From Candidatus Villigracilis adiacens (lineage in GTDB: Bacteria > Chloroflexota > Anaerolineae > Anaerolineales > Villigracilaceae): a DNA stretch of 64,000 bases. Position 1 is the first letter of the stretch. Every line of letters starts with the position of its first letter. Location of the stretch: contig JADJBU010000012.1 of assembly GCA_016703605.1 (NCBI GenBank), positions 1-64,000 of the forward strand, read 5' to 3'. Positions 43,448 to 52,747 of this stretch are shown here, piece by piece. The notes beneath the pieces were generated by a model. That model was not told the DNA's origin and did not search any database. It worked only from the letters and a program-made list of their open reading frames with translations. The translations under genes were made by a program, and so were the position numbers.

Positions 43448-44887
43448 TTAGTAGGCCTTCGCGAAATACACCTTGCGTTTGCTGGGCTTGCCGCAGACCA
43501 CGCACTTGCCTTCACCATCCGGCTGGTGGAAGGGGATGTTGCGTGTGGTGGCTTTTGCCTCTTCCTTGACCTTCTTCTCGCATTCGGTCGATTCGCACCA
43601 GTAGGCGAACGCCCAGCCATCTTGCACAACCTTCTTCAGGTCTTCGTAATTATCCACGTTGTGGATGTTCGCGTCGCGGTATTCGGTGGCGCGTTTGAGC
43701 AGGGACGCTTGCACATCGGTCAGTAGATTCTTGACCGTGTCCGTGATGCCCTCCTGCGAGACGAAGGTCTTGCCTTCTCTGCCGGGTCTATCGCGGCGGG
43801 CGAGGGCGACGGTGCCTTTTTCCACGTCCTTGGGACCGATCTCCACGCGGACGGGCACGCCGCGCATTTCCCAGTCGTTGAACTTGAAGCCGGAGGAAAC
43901 ATTGTCGCGGTCGTCAAACTTTACGCGCACGCCCGCAGCCTTGAGCTCAGAGAAGAGGCGGTCGGCGACTTCCATCACTTTTTCTTTTTCGGCGTCGTTC
44001 TTGAAAATGGGAACGACCACAGCCTGAATGGGCGCGAGGCGGGGCGGCAGGACGAGACCGTTGTCATCGCCATGCACCATGATCATCGCGCCGATGATAC
44101 GAGACGAGATCGCCCACGAGGTGGTCTGGGCGAAGGTTAATTTATTATCCTTGTTCAAGAACTGGATCTCGAACGCCTTGGCGAAGTTATCGCCAAAATA
44201 ATGGGACGTGCCAGACTGCAAGGCGCGTTTGTCCCACATCATCGCTTCAATGGATGTGGTGATCTGTGCGCCAGCAAAACGCTCGGTTTCGCTTTTGGTG
44301 CCTTTCAGCACGGGGATGGCGGCTTCTTCGAGACAGAAGCGTTCATAAATATCGAGGATGCGATACATTTCCTCTTTGGCTTCTTCTTCGCTGACGTGCG
44401 CGGTGTGACCTTCGTGCCAGTAGAACTCGGCGGTGCGCAGGAAGAGTTTGGTGCGCAATTCCCAGCGCATCACCGAACCCCATTGCACGATCAACAGCGG
44501 CAGGTCGCGCCATGATTTGACCCACTTCGAGTACATGTGACCAATAATCGTCTCAGACGTGGGACGGACTGCCAGCTTTTCTTCGAGTTCCTGTCCGCCG
44601 CCGTGGGTGACAACTGCCAACTCCGGCGCAAAGCCTTCGACGTGTTCCTTCTCTTTTTCAAAGAACGACATCGGGATCAGGGTCGGGAACGCTGCGTTGA
44701 CGTGACCGGTCTTCTTGAATTCAGCATCGAGCCAGGAAGTGATGTTCTCCCACAATGCCCAGCCATACGGTTTGACCACCATGCATCCGCGCACGGGGGC
44801 GTAATCTGCCATGTCGGAACGCACAACCAACTGGTTGTACCATTCGGAAAAGTCTTCTGCCCGGGTGGGTAATTTTTCTTCTGCCAT
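43448..44887 (-). CDS. proS: Prolyl-tRNA synthetase (short, ProS type without editing domain)
   Basis: 479 residues. Class II motifs: PYGWALWENI (motif 1 area), MRWELRTK and FYWHEGHTAH (motif 2), and QTTSWAISSRIIGAMIMVHG with GDDNG (motif 3). The anticodon-binding domain follows, then a C-terminal zinc-like domain with CESTEC and CVVCGK, usual for the archaeal/eukaryal-like short form. It charges tRNA-Pro in the cytoplasm. AGAGGA before the ATG supports the start. Confidence 0.96.
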   Translation of the reverse strand: MAEEKLPTRAEDFSEWYNQLVVRSDMADYAPVRGCMVVKPYGWALWENITSWLDAEFKKTGHVNAAFPTLIPMSFFEKEKEHVEGFAPELAVVTHGGGQELEEKLAVRPTSETIIGHMYSKWVKSWRDLPLLIVQWGSVMRWELRTKLFLRTAEFYWHEGHTAHVSEEEAKEEMYRILDIYERFCLEEAAIPVLKGTKSETERFAGAQITTSIEAMMWDKRALQSGTSHYFGDNFAKAFEIQFLNKDNKLTFAQTTSWAISSRIIGAMIMVHGDDNGLVLPPRLAPIQAVVVPIFKNDAEKEKVMEVADRLFSELKAAGVRVKFDDRDNVSSGFKFNDWEMRGVPVRVEIGPKDVEKGTVALARRDRPGREGKTFVSQEGITDTVKNLLTDVQASLLKRATEYRDANIHNVDNYEDLKKVVQDGWAFAYWCESTECEKKVKEEAKATTRNIPFHQPDGEGKCVVCGKPSKRKVYFAKAY

Positions 44888-44946
44888 TTTATCCTCTTGG
44901 GTTTACAGGTTGCATGTTGAAGGTTGAAGGTTTGAACCTGCAACTT

Positions 44947-45478
44947 TCAACTTTCTAACTTTTTAACTGCTTCTTTCACATCGCCCGCAAAGTATAACAA
45001 GTCTCTTTGGCGGATGGGCATGTAGCTTTCAAACTCGCCGAAGAACTGATCGAAGGTGGACTGCCAGCCGCGTCCGATCAGTACCAACGGCCTCCGGGGC
45101 AAAGACTCCACGATCATCAAATTCCACATCAGCGACACTTCTGTCAACGTGCCCGCGCCGCCGGGTAGGGGCAATTGCCGCGTCGCAGCCTTCGACGAGC
45201 GCTGTCAACCGATCCATCAGGGTCTGTTTGCGCCTTTCTTCCTTGACCCATTCATTCGGCTTCGTCTTGCGCCATTCTTCAATATCTATGCATGTCACAC
45301 CGATGACATGCCCACCTGCTTCGTGCGCGCCGCGCGAGACTGCTTCCATCGTGCCCATGTAACCGCCGGTTAAGACGGCATGTCCGCGCTGGGCGAGGAG
45401 CGAGCCAAGTTCGCGCGCTTCTTCGTAAGCAGATGTTCCTTCTTTCGGCTGTGCGCCGCCAAATACGGTTATGTTCAT
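44947..45478 (-). pseudogene. LOG-family (lysine decarboxylase-like) protein, frameshifted
   Basis: The first frame (45478 to ~45170) has ITVFGGAQPKEG, ARELGSLLAQRGHAVLTGGY and GTMEAVSRGAHEAGG; the second has LPGGAGTLTEVSLMWNLM, the family's PGGxGTxxE site. They join if one G is removed from the G4 run at 45168-45171, giving AAIALPGGAGT. The intact protein (~176 residues) would be a nucleotide-binding Rossmann protein, perhaps a phosphoribohydrolase. AGGTGA supports the ATG at 45478. The break is again in a homopolymer. Confidence 0.8.
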
Positions 45479-45540
45479 AAGATCACCTTGTCGAATGTCA
45501 CAGGTCAAAGGTCAACGACTTTCAACCTTCGACTATTGAC

Positions 45541-45858
45541 TTATTTTTCGTCCCAACTTCTTCCCTTATTCACTTCAATTTTACGTAGTACTGCTTCTTC
45601 CAAGTCAATTCCAGAAACCGATGCCAACTGCAAAAGATACAACATCACATCGGCTAGTTCACTGCCCAATTCGTCGCGGTCTTGAATCTCGTCGGTGAAT
45701 TGAAAATGTTCCAAAATCTCTGCCGCTTCAATTGAAAGCGACACTGCCAAATTGCGCGGAGTCTGCGGGCGTTTGCTATCTGTCTCGTACCAGCCTTTCG
45801 ATTTTACTAACGCGTGCATGGCTTCTGTCAATTCATGAATCGTCAAATCTTTTTTCAT
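45541..45858 (-). CDS. MazG-like nucleotide pyrophosphohydrolase
   Basis: 105 residues, single MazG/dUTPase-type all-alpha domain: SIEAAEILEHFQF (ExxE) and ELGSELADVMLYLLQLA (ExxxD) are the metal sites. Short forms like this hydrolyse non-canonical or excess dNTPs (e.g. dCTP) to monophosphates for housecleaning. It lies downstream of a structured RNA candidate with its own terminator (45961-46073), so its expression could be controlled by attenuation. AAGG ten bases before the ATG. Confidence 0.88.
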   Translation of the reverse strand: MKKDLTIHELTEAMHALVKSKGWYETDSKRPQTPRNLAVSLSIEAAEILEHFQFTDEIQDRDELGSELADVMLYLLQLASVSGIDLEEAVLRKIEVNKGRSWDEK

Positions 45859-45960
45859 TTCTAAAAAACCTTTTGTGTAGTCGGCGTTCTCCCTGGACTG
45901 TCCGTCCAGGACAGGCTTGCGCCGACGGGACGTGAGAGAACGCCCCTCTGCGCGACGTGT

Positions 45961-46073
45961 AAAAACAAAAACGGCTCACCAAGTCTGGGAGCCGTTTGGG
46001 CGCAATTAAGCGAACCTAGCCAGACCTGGAGGAGTTACACATTCTAGGGGACGGGTTCGGGTTCACCAACATG
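45961..46073 (-). ncRNA. Candidate structured RNA: small RNA or cis-regulatory leader of the MazG-like gene
   Basis: A ~112-nt transcript is framed by a -10 box (46080-46085, TATAAT on the minus strand) and a hairpin terminator (stem ACGGCTC/GAGCCGT, 45971-45977 with 45989-45995, then TTTTGTTTTT). Inside, GUGAACC pairs with GGUUCGC, CCUAG with CUAGG, and CCAGGUCUGG can form ten pairs (one G-U) with CCAGACUUGG in the terminator loop. No ORF. The MazG-like gene starts ~100 nt further on, after another hairpin (45878-45924). I tested for SRP, 5S and tRNA and found no match. Could be a riboswitch, an attenuator or a free small RNA. Confidence 0.45.
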
Positions 46074-46079
46074 CGCTAG

Positions 46080-46085
46080 ATTATA
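46080..46085 (-). promoter_or_regulatory. -10 box of the RNA candidate
   Basis: TATAAT on the minus strand, placing the start near 46073. No clear -35 at 17 bases. Confidence 0.45.
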
Positions 46086-46311
46086 CACGCGAATTTAAAA
46101 ATTCTGGCGGTCAATCGTGCCGGGCGGCATGTTTGTAGCAAAGTCATAAACCCTTAATGCGAAAAGCGCGAATCAAGGCGAATTTCGCAAAAAAGAACTT
46201 CGTTTCGCGTCATTCGCCCCATTTGCGTTATTCGCGTTAAGCCTTTTGCTTGCATTTCCATTTTGTCAATCAACTTTGCTATAGCCATGTGCCGGGCGGG
46301 TGAATCTGGAA
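46086..46311. other. Gene-free spacer
   Basis: 46150-46250 contains degenerate units such as TTCGCGTCATTCGCC and GCGTTATTCGCGTTAA, and AAGCGCGAATCAAGGCGAAT on the other arm, i.e. an imperfect inverted repeat of the GCGAATTTCGC kind. No ORF supported. Confidence 0.4.
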
Positions 46312-46340
46312 TTGACAAAACAAGCATGATATTCAATAAT
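46312..46340 (+). promoter_or_regulatory. Sigma-70-type promoter of the amine locus
   Basis: TTGACA at 46312-46317, 17-bp spacer, AATAAT at 46335-46340, about 47 bases before the ATG of the DMGDH-like gene. The best -35/-10 pair seen in the window. Confidence 0.6.
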
Positions 46341-46387
46341 TGCCGCACGGGGTTGGGTAACAAAACTATTACGACAGGAGCGACAGG

Positions 46388-48859
46388 ATGGAAGCATACC
46401 ACGGCAGTTCGTCTCTACCTTCACAGGCAAGGGTGGTCATCATCGGCGGCGGGGTGATCGGATGCAGTACCGCCTATCATCTGGCGAAACTTGGCTGGCG
46501 GGATGTCGTCATTCTCGAACGCAAGCAATTGACCTCCGGCACGACCTGGCACGCGGCGGGACTCGTCGTCTGTGGCGGGTTTGCCACCGAGACCATGCTC
46601 GAACTGGCGCATTACACCCGCGAGTTATATCGCAACCTCGAAAAGGAAACAGGCATCTCCACCGGCTTCAAACCCGTTGGTTATATTCAAGCCGCGAGTT
46701 CCGCTTCTCGTTTGCGTTTACTTCGCAAGAATGCCGCCTTTGGACGTTCGCTGGGAATCGAAGTGCAGGAAATATCCCCGTCTCAGTTCAAAGACTTATG
46801 GCCCCTCGCAGACCCGGGCGGAGTCAGCGCCGGGTTTTATTTCCCCGACGATGGACGCGCCAACCCCGTTGATGTGACCATGTCGCTGGCGAAGGGGGCG
46901 CGGGATTTGGGAGTCCGCATCTTTGAAGGCGTTGAAGTTGATTCCATCCAGAAGCGGAATGGCTGCGCTGTGGGCGTCACCACGACAACCGGCGAAGCGA
47001 TCAAAGCCGAGTACGTCATCAATTGCGCCGGGATGTGGGGACGAAGAATCGGCAAACTTGCGGGCGTGGACGTGCCTTTGCAGGCGGCGGAACATTATTA
47101 CCTGCTGACTGAACCCATCGAAGGCGTGCATCCAAACTTGCCCATTCTGGAAGATGTGGATACTTATTCATACTTCCGTGAAGAAGTGGGCGGACTGATG
47201 CTCGGTCTGTTCGAGCCGGTCGCCAAACCCTGGGGCGTGGATGGCATTCCCGCGGACTTTGCCTTCGGCGAAATCCAGCCGGATTGGGATCGCATGATGC
47301 CCTACATCGAAGCCGCGATGGAGCGTGTGCCGGTCTTGAAGACAGCCGGTATCCGCAAACTCTTCTGCGGACCCGAAAGTTTCACCGCCGATATGACCAT
47401 GCTCGTTGGCGAAGCGCCGGAGTTGAAAAATTTCTACGTCGCGGCTGGCATGAACTCGCTGGGCATTTTGTTGGGCGGTGGAGTCGGTCACACCCTCGCG
47501 CATTGGATCGTGGACGGAGTCCCGCCGCTGGATGTGGGCGAGATCAACATTGACCGGATGCTGCCGTACCAGAACAATCAGCGTTATTTGAACGACCGCG
47601 TGGTTGAGATTTTGGGGTTGATGTACAAGGAGACTTTTCCAAATTCGCAATTGAATACCGCGCGGAATGTCCGCAAGTCCATTTTGCATGAAAAACTGGC
47701 GGGGCATGGCGCGTTTTTCGGCTCATCTGCCGGATGGGAATATGCCGACTGGTTCGCGCCGGAGGGGAAGAAAGCCGAAGTCGAAAAATACAGTTGGGAT
47801 CGGCAGAACTGGTTCGAATACAATGCCGCCGAACATAAAGCCTGCCGGGAAAATGTAATTCTCATGGACACCTCGATGATGTCCAAGTTTCTCGTGCAGG
47901 GACGGGACGCGTTGAAACTGCTCGACCGGATTTCCGTCAGCAATATCAATGTGCCAGTCGGCAAGGTCGTTTACACCGAATGGTGCAATGTGCGCGGCGG
48001 GATCGAAGCCGACCTGACCGTAACCCGCATTGGCGAAGAATCGTTCATGGTGGTCTGCTCAGACCTTGCTCATCGCCATGTTGAAACGTGGATGAAACGT
48101 CATGTCGAAACGGATGAACAGGTCTTCGTCGTGGATATGACCTCGGCGTACTCGCTCATCAACGTGCAGGGACCGAGGTCCCGCGAGCTATTGCAGAAAG
48201 TGTCTTACGCTGATTTGTCCAATGAAGACTTCCCGTACATGACGATGCGCGAGATTGACGTTCACTATGCGCGCGCGCTGGCGTTCCGTGTGACGTATCA
48301 GGGCGAACTCGGTTACGAACTTTACATCCCAACCGAATTCGCGCCGACGACTTTTGATGTTTTACTCGAAGCGGGCAGGGATTTGGGAATCAAACTCGCC
48401 GGGATGCAAACGCTCAATACCCTGCGCATCGAAAAAGGCTACCGCGATTACGGTCACGACATTGACTGCACTGATACGCCGCTCGAAGCCGGGCTGGGTT
48501 TTCTGGTGGACTTCACCAAGCCGGACTTTATCGGCAAAGACGCGCTGGTGCGGCAAAAAGCGGAAGGTCCGCTCAAGAAGCGTTTTGTCCAATTGCTTTT
48601 GGATGATCCGGAGCCGCTTTTGTATTACGGCGAGATGATTTATCGAAACGGCAGGATTGTCGGCTACGTCCGCTCGGGGGCGTATGGATTCACGGTGGGC
48701 GGCGCGGTGGCTTTGACCATTATCGAAGACGACGAGCCGATAACAGAGGAATATCTCAAAAACGGCAAATTCGAGATCGAAATCAACAATGCGCTTTATT
48801 CGGCGAAGGCGTCGCTTCGTCCGCTGTATGACCCGAAAGGGGAGCGGGTAAGGATGTAA
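46388..48859 (+). CDS. Dimethylglycine/sarcosine dehydrogenase-like flavoprotein with GcvT domain
   Basis: 823 residues. N-terminal DAO domain: VVIGGGVIGCSTAYHLAKLG (FAD), SGTTWHAAGLV with the His that in DMGDH carries covalent FAD. C-terminal GcvT-like folate-binding domain (~430-823): GPRSRELLQKVS, YQGELGYELYIP, NTLRIEKGYRDYGHDID. The family oxidatively demethylates N-methylated glycines, passing the methyl carbon to tetrahydrofolate. It opens the locus that continues with a solute-uptake system and four MttB-like methyltransferases. GGAG lies 10-13 bases before the ATG. Exact substrate inferred. Confidence 0.9.
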   Translation: MEAYHGSSSLPSQARVVIIGGGVIGCSTAYHLAKLGWRDVVILERKQLTSGTTWHAAGLVVCGGFATETMLELAHYTRELYRNLEKETGISTGFKPVGYIQAASSASRLRLLRKNAAFGRSLGIEVQEISPSQFKDLWPLADPGGVSAGFYFPDDGRANPVDVTMSLAKGARDLGVRIFEGVEVDSIQKRNGCAVGVTTTTGEAIKAEYVINCAGMWGRRIGKLAGVDVPLQAAEHYYLLTEPIEGVHPNLPILEDVDTYSYFREEVGGLMLGLFEPVAKPWGVDGIPADFAFGEIQPDWDRMMPYIEAAMERVPVLKTAGIRKLFCGPESFTADMTMLVGEAPELKNFYVAAGMNSLGILLGGGVGHTLAHWIVDGVPPLDVGEINIDRMLPYQNNQRYLNDRVVEILGLMYKETFPNSQLNTARNVRKSILHEKLAGHGAFFGSSAGWEYADWFAPEGKKAEVEKYSWDRQNWFEYNAAEHKACRENVILMDTSMMSKFLVQGRDALKLLDRISVSNINVPVGKVVYTEWCNVRGGIEADLTVTRIGEESFMVVCSDLAHRHVETWMKRHVETDEQVFVVDMTSAYSLINVQGPRSRELLQKVSYADLSNEDFPYMTMREIDVHYARALAFRVTYQGELGYELYIPTEFAPTTFDVLLEAGRDLGIKLAGMQTLNTLRIEKGYRDYGHDIDCTDTPLEAGLGFLVDFTKPDFIGKDALVRQKAEGPLKKRFVQLLLDDPEPLLYYGEMIYRNGRIVGYVRSGAYGFTVGGAVALTIIEDDEPITEEYLKNGKFEIEINNALYSAKASLRPLYDPKGERVRM

Positions 48860-48993
48860 CGCAAACTTAAGTTTGCGCTACGGTTTGCGGCACAGGCACA
48901 GCAATCGCATGACATTTTCCGAAAAGTATGCAATAATTCGCAATGTTCGGGTTTCGATGTTCTTTCGCACATAACCAAAACTGGAGGAAGAAG

Positions 48994-50697
48994 ATGAAAC
49001 GTTTTTCCGGCAAGTCACTGGTTGTCCTCGTTTTGCTCACGGCGGTTTTACTCTCGGGCTGCCAGCCCGGCGCGGACGCCACTCCCGCCGCAGAATCGAG
49101 CGGCATCGTCATCGTCATCCCTGAAGACCCGCCGTCGTTCAACCCCATCGTTGCGGATACCGGCTATGACTCTCTCGTGATGGAGTTGGTCATGCTCGGT
49201 TTGAGCGACATTGACGCGAACGGCACCGTCTTCCCCGAACTCGCCGCGGAATTACCCACAGTCGAAAACGGCGGCGTTGTGGTGGATGAAGACACGGGAA
49301 GCATGACTGTGACGTGGAAGATGCGCGAGGATGTCCAATGGGCGGATGGGACTCCCGTCACCGCCGACGATGTGATCTTCACCTACGAATCCATCGTGGA
49401 CCCGGAGATGGGCGGCTGGATCCCGGGCATTGACTACATTGACAGCGTGGAGAAGACGGGCGATTACTCCTTCACAATCAATTACGCTTCGATCTATACC
49501 GGATACCTGACGCAGTTCGGCGGCGAGCAGGTCGTGATCTGGCCCGCGCATTACTGCGACGCCTCGCAGGGCTTTGCCGCCTGGGATTGCGGTCGCCAGC
49601 CGTTGAGCAACGGTCCCTATGTGTTGACTGAATGGGTCAACGGCGATCACATGACCTTCACCAAAAACGAAAAATATTTTGAAGAAGGCAAGCCTTCCAT
49701 TGAAAAAATCACCGTGCGCATCATCCCCGACACTTCGGTGCGCAAGACCATGTTGATCAACGGCGACGCCGATCTCAACATGTGGGCGACCGAGCCGATG
49801 ATCGCCGAGCTCGAAGGCGAGCCAAATGTGAAGGTCAGCCAAAGCCCGGAGAACCGCTGGGTGGTGCGCGTCTTCTTCAACCTCGCGGCGAATGGAACGA
49901 CCGACCCGGTTGCGACGCCTCATCCGATTTTGTCAGACCTGCGCGTCAGGCAGGCGATTCGCGCCGCCATTGATGTGGATACCATTTCTAAGGAATTTTT
50001 CCTCGGCTACGCAAAACCGGCGTGGACGGAATTCATCCGCGAACCGTATGTTTGCGATATTCCGCGCCCTGAGTTCGACCCTGAAGCGGCTGCGGCTCTT
50101 TTGGATGAAGCCGGTTGGAAGGATACGGATGGCGACGGTGTGCGCGAGTGCCGGGGCTGTGAGACCGCTGAGGAAGGCTATGTGATGGAAATGGATTTCC
50201 ATACGTATGCCGAGTTTGGCGAGCCGTTGGAACTGACCCAGCAATACATCGCCGAGCAGTTGGGCAAGCTGGGCATGAAGCTGAATTTGAAAGTTGTCGA
50301 AGGCAGTATCCTGTGGGCGGCTTCCACCGATGGCGGCATCGAACAGTCCGGCAACTTCGACATTGATATCTGGGATGACGGTTATGCCGGGGTGGACCCC
50401 ACCGACTTCATTTACCAGTATTATGCGGTTGCCTCCGCCGAACCGGATTTTGGCTATAACTTCATGCGCTGGTCGAACGATGAGTTCGAGGAATTACTGG
50501 GCGGCGTCTACACCCTCGATGAAACCCAGCGCAAACAAGACTTCTGCAAGATGGCGGCCATTCTCGAAGAAGAACTGCCCATTTTGCCCCTCTTCACCGC
50601 CGTCAACGCTGACGCGCATTCCGCCCGCCTGCAAAACGTGCAATCGTCCGCCAATGACCTGGTCACCTGGAATGCGGCGGATTGGACGTTGAAATAA
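48994..50697 (+). CDS. ABC transporter substrate-binding lipoprotein, family 5
   Basis: 567 residues: signal and lipobox LLSGC, then the SBP family 5 fold: VIPEDPPSFNPIVADTGYDS, WKMREDVQWADGTPVTADDV, GPYVLTEWVNGDHMTF, and RVRQAIRAAIDV near the hinge. It should bind a peptide-like or small solute outside and hand it to the two permeases that follow. GGAGGAAG fixes the ATG at 48994. Between it and the DMGDH gene a GCAAACTTAAGTTTGC palindrome may act as a weak terminator or attenuator. Location suggests methylated amine compounds, but this is not shown by sequence. Confidence 0.92.
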   Translation: MKRFSGKSLVVLVLLTAVLLSGCQPGADATPAAESSGIVIVIPEDPPSFNPIVADTGYDSLVMELVMLGLSDIDANGTVFPELAAELPTVENGGVVVDEDTGSMTVTWKMREDVQWADGTPVTADDVIFTYESIVDPEMGGWIPGIDYIDSVEKTGDYSFTINYASIYTGYLTQFGGEQVVIWPAHYCDASQGFAAWDCGRQPLSNGPYVLTEWVNGDHMTFTKNEKYFEEGKPSIEKITVRIIPDTSVRKTMLINGDADLNMWATEPMIAELEGEPNVKVSQSPENRWVVRVFFNLAANGTTDPVATPHPILSDLRVRQAIRAAIDVDTISKEFFLGYAKPAWTEFIREPYVCDIPRPEFDPEAAAALLDEAGWKDTDGDGVRECRGCETAEEGYVMEMDFHTYAEFGEPLELTQQYIAEQLGKLGMKLNLKVVEGSILWAASTDGGIEQSGNFDIDIWDDGYAGVDPTDFIYQYYAVASAEPDFGYNFMRWSNDEFEELLGGVYTLDETQRKQDFCKMAAILEEELPILPLFTAVNADAHSARLQNVQSSANDLVTWNAADWTLK

Positions 50698-50698
50698 G

Positions 50699-51742
50699 TT
50701 GACCACCTACATCCTCAGAAGATTGATTCAAACAGCAGGATTGCTTTTCTTTCTCAGCGTCCTGCTGTTTGCGTTGGTCAACCTCGCGCCGGGCGGACCG
50801 CTCTCAGGTCAGGGGCAGAGCCGCCACATTGACCCGGATAAAGTCGAGTTGTTGAAGCGTCAATTTGGGCTGGATAAACCCCTGCCGACGCAATATCTCA
50901 TCTGGCTGGTCGGCAACGATTGGATGCAGGTGGACAGGGACGGCGACGGCGTGATGGACGGCTACGGAACCCGCCTCGGAATCCTGCGCGGCGATTTTGG
51001 TTTTTCGTTTCGCACCCGCCAGCCGGTTCTGACCGAGATCGGGCAGCGACTGCCGAACACGATTTACCTGACGGTCATCACCATCCTCGTCGCGATCCTG
51101 GTTGCGATTCCGATTGGGATCATTTCCGCCATCCGCCAGTATTCAGCCTTCGATATTTCCGTCACCACGTTTTCATTTGCGGGGCAGGCGATTCCCGAAT
51201 TCTGGCTGGGGTTGATTCTGATTCTCGTCTTCTATGCCTGGCTCAAGAATCCGTTTACCGGCGATCCCTTGCTGCCCTCCGGCGGCATGACTTCGATTGA
51301 CGTTTCCGGATTCGACCTCGGGGATCGAATCGTCCATCTTATCCTGCCGGTTCTCACCGGTGCTTTGGGCTGGATCGCCTGGTATTCGCGTTTTCTACGC
51401 TCGAGCATGTTGGACGTGATTCACCAGGATTACATCCGCACGGCGCGCGCCAAGGGTTTGTCGAACTGGAGCGTGTTGACCAAACACGGCTTGCGCAACG
51501 CGTTGATTCCGCTGGTGACGCTGCTCGCGCTCGACCTGCCGTATTTATTCGGCGGCGCAATCTTCGTCGAAACGCTTTTCGCCTGGCCCGGCATGGCGCG
51601 TTTGTATTATCAGGCGGCGCTGGAGCGGGATTATCCTGTGCTGATGGCGGTGCTGATCATCGGCGCGGCGTCCATTATCCTCTCCAACCTTCTGGCGGAT
51701 ATTCTCTACGCCTGGCTCGACCCGCGGATTCGATATGAGTGA
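50699..51742 (+). CDS. ABC transporter permease, DppB type
   Basis: 347 residues with six membrane segments. N-terminal YILRRLIQTAGLLFFLSVL and RTARAKGLSNWSVLTKHGLRN (the EAA coupling loop) are typical of DppB/OppB. It has an insert (~75-95, DRDGDGVMDGYGTRLGILRG) before the GDFGFS motif. Starts at TTG, 1 bp after the stop of the binding protein, and overlaps the next permease by eight bases. Confidence 0.93.
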   Translation: MTTYILRRLIQTAGLLFFLSVLLFALVNLAPGGPLSGQGQSRHIDPDKVELLKRQFGLDKPLPTQYLIWLVGNDWMQVDRDGDGVMDGYGTRLGILRGDFGFSFRTRQPVLTEIGQRLPNTIYLTVITILVAILVAIPIGIISAIRQYSAFDISVTTFSFAGQAIPEFWLGLILILVFYAWLKNPFTGDPLLPSGGMTSIDVSGFDLGDRIVHLILPVLTGALGWIAWYSRFLRSSMLDVIHQDYIRTARAKGLSNWSVLTKHGLRNALIPLVTLLALDLPYLFGGAIFVETLFAWPGMARLYYQAALERDYPVLMAVLIIGAASIILSNLLADILYAWLDPRIRYE

Positions 51743-52679
51743 GATGAATCAATTGACATCCATAAACAACGAGTTATCGAACTCCCTCACCGAATCCTCC
51801 ACCATGAGCATGGGAGTTTGGAAGCGGTTCCGCCGTCATCCCGGCGCGATCTTTGGCATGATCGTGCTTTCCATTCTGCTTGTTATGGCGCTGGCTGCGC
51901 CCCTTTCGCCCTACGATCCCGAAGCCTCCGAAATGACCGCGCGGTACGAAGCGCCTTCCGCGAGTCACATCATGGGCACCGATGCGCTGGGGCGCGACCT
52001 CTTCACGCGCATCCTGTACGGCGGACGGGTTTCGCTCACGGTGGGAGTGTTGGTGGTCGTTCTCTCTATTTTTATCGGCGTTCCCGTCGGCGCGCTGGCT
52101 GGTTACTACGGCGGGACGGTGGACAGCGTCCTCATGCGCATTACAGATGCGTTTCTTTCCCTGCCGTCGTTTCTTGTTTTGATTTTGCTCAGCGCGATTC
52201 TGCTCGAAGTGAAAATCCCGTACCTGGAGGGCAATAGCGTACTCACCATCAGCTTCGTCATCGGCGTCTTCTCGTGGACGACCTTCGCCCGTCTGGTGCG
52301 AGCCGCGTTTCTCGGGATTCGGGAAACGGAATTTGTCGCCGCATCCCGCGCCCTGGGCGGATCGGACATGCGCATCATGACCCGTCACATCCTGCCGAAT
52401 GCCATCGGTCCCATCATCGTCGAAGCGACCCTCGAATTTGGCTATGCCATCATAGAAGAATCCGGTCTGAGTTTTCTCGGCTTCGGCATCCAGCCGCCGA
52501 CGCCTTCGTGGGGAAACCTGCTCAGCAACGCGCAGGATTATTTCGTCAAATATCCCTGGCTGGCGATCTTCCCCGGCTTGATGATCTTCCTCAGCATTAT
52601 CTCGATCAACTACATCGGCGACGGCTTGCGTGACGCCTTCGACCCGAACAAGGTCTTGAGCAAGGTTGGGGAAGTGTGA
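51735..52679 (+). CDS. ABC transporter permease, DppC type
   Basis: 314 residues. GTDALGRDLFTRILYGGRVSL at the periplasmic lip (as in DppC), SFVIGVFSWTTFARLVRAAF, and SRALGGSDMRIMTRHILPN (EAA loop) are diagnostic. Pairs with the DppB-type subunit. Normally DppD/DppF-type ATPase genes follow; here the next 280 bp are R2 repeats and then a GIY-YIG gene, so the transporter must borrow ATPases encoded elsewhere. Confidence 0.93.
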   Translation: MSEMNQLTSINNELSNSLTESSTMSMGVWKRFRRHPGAIFGMIVLSILLVMALAAPLSPYDPEASEMTARYEAPSASHIMGTDALGRDLFTRILYGGRVSLTVGVLVVVLSIFIGVPVGALAGYYGGTVDSVLMRITDAFLSLPSFLVLILLSAILLEVKIPYLEGNSVLTISFVIGVFSWTTFARLVRAAFLGIRETEFVAASRALGGSDMRIMTRHILPNAIGPIIVEATLEFGYAIIEESGLSFLGFGIQPPTPSWGNLLSNAQDYFVKYPWLAIFPGLMIFLSIISINYIGDGLRDAFDPNKVLSKVGEV

Positions 52680-52747
52680 GCGGGGGTAAAATTGGGGCAA
52701 TGGTTTTTTCGATGTTCCATTGGCATTTCGAAGGAGCCGCCCCCTTC

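Noticed and set aside
45961..46073. SRP RNA, 5S rRNA or tRNA
   Set aside because: The conserved SRP GGAA/AGCAG apical motif, 5S loop motifs and a cloverleaf are all absent.
48862..48877. Terminator after the DMGDH-like gene
   Set aside because: The GCAAACTTAAGTTTGC palindrome lacks a T tract; mentioned only as a possible weak site.
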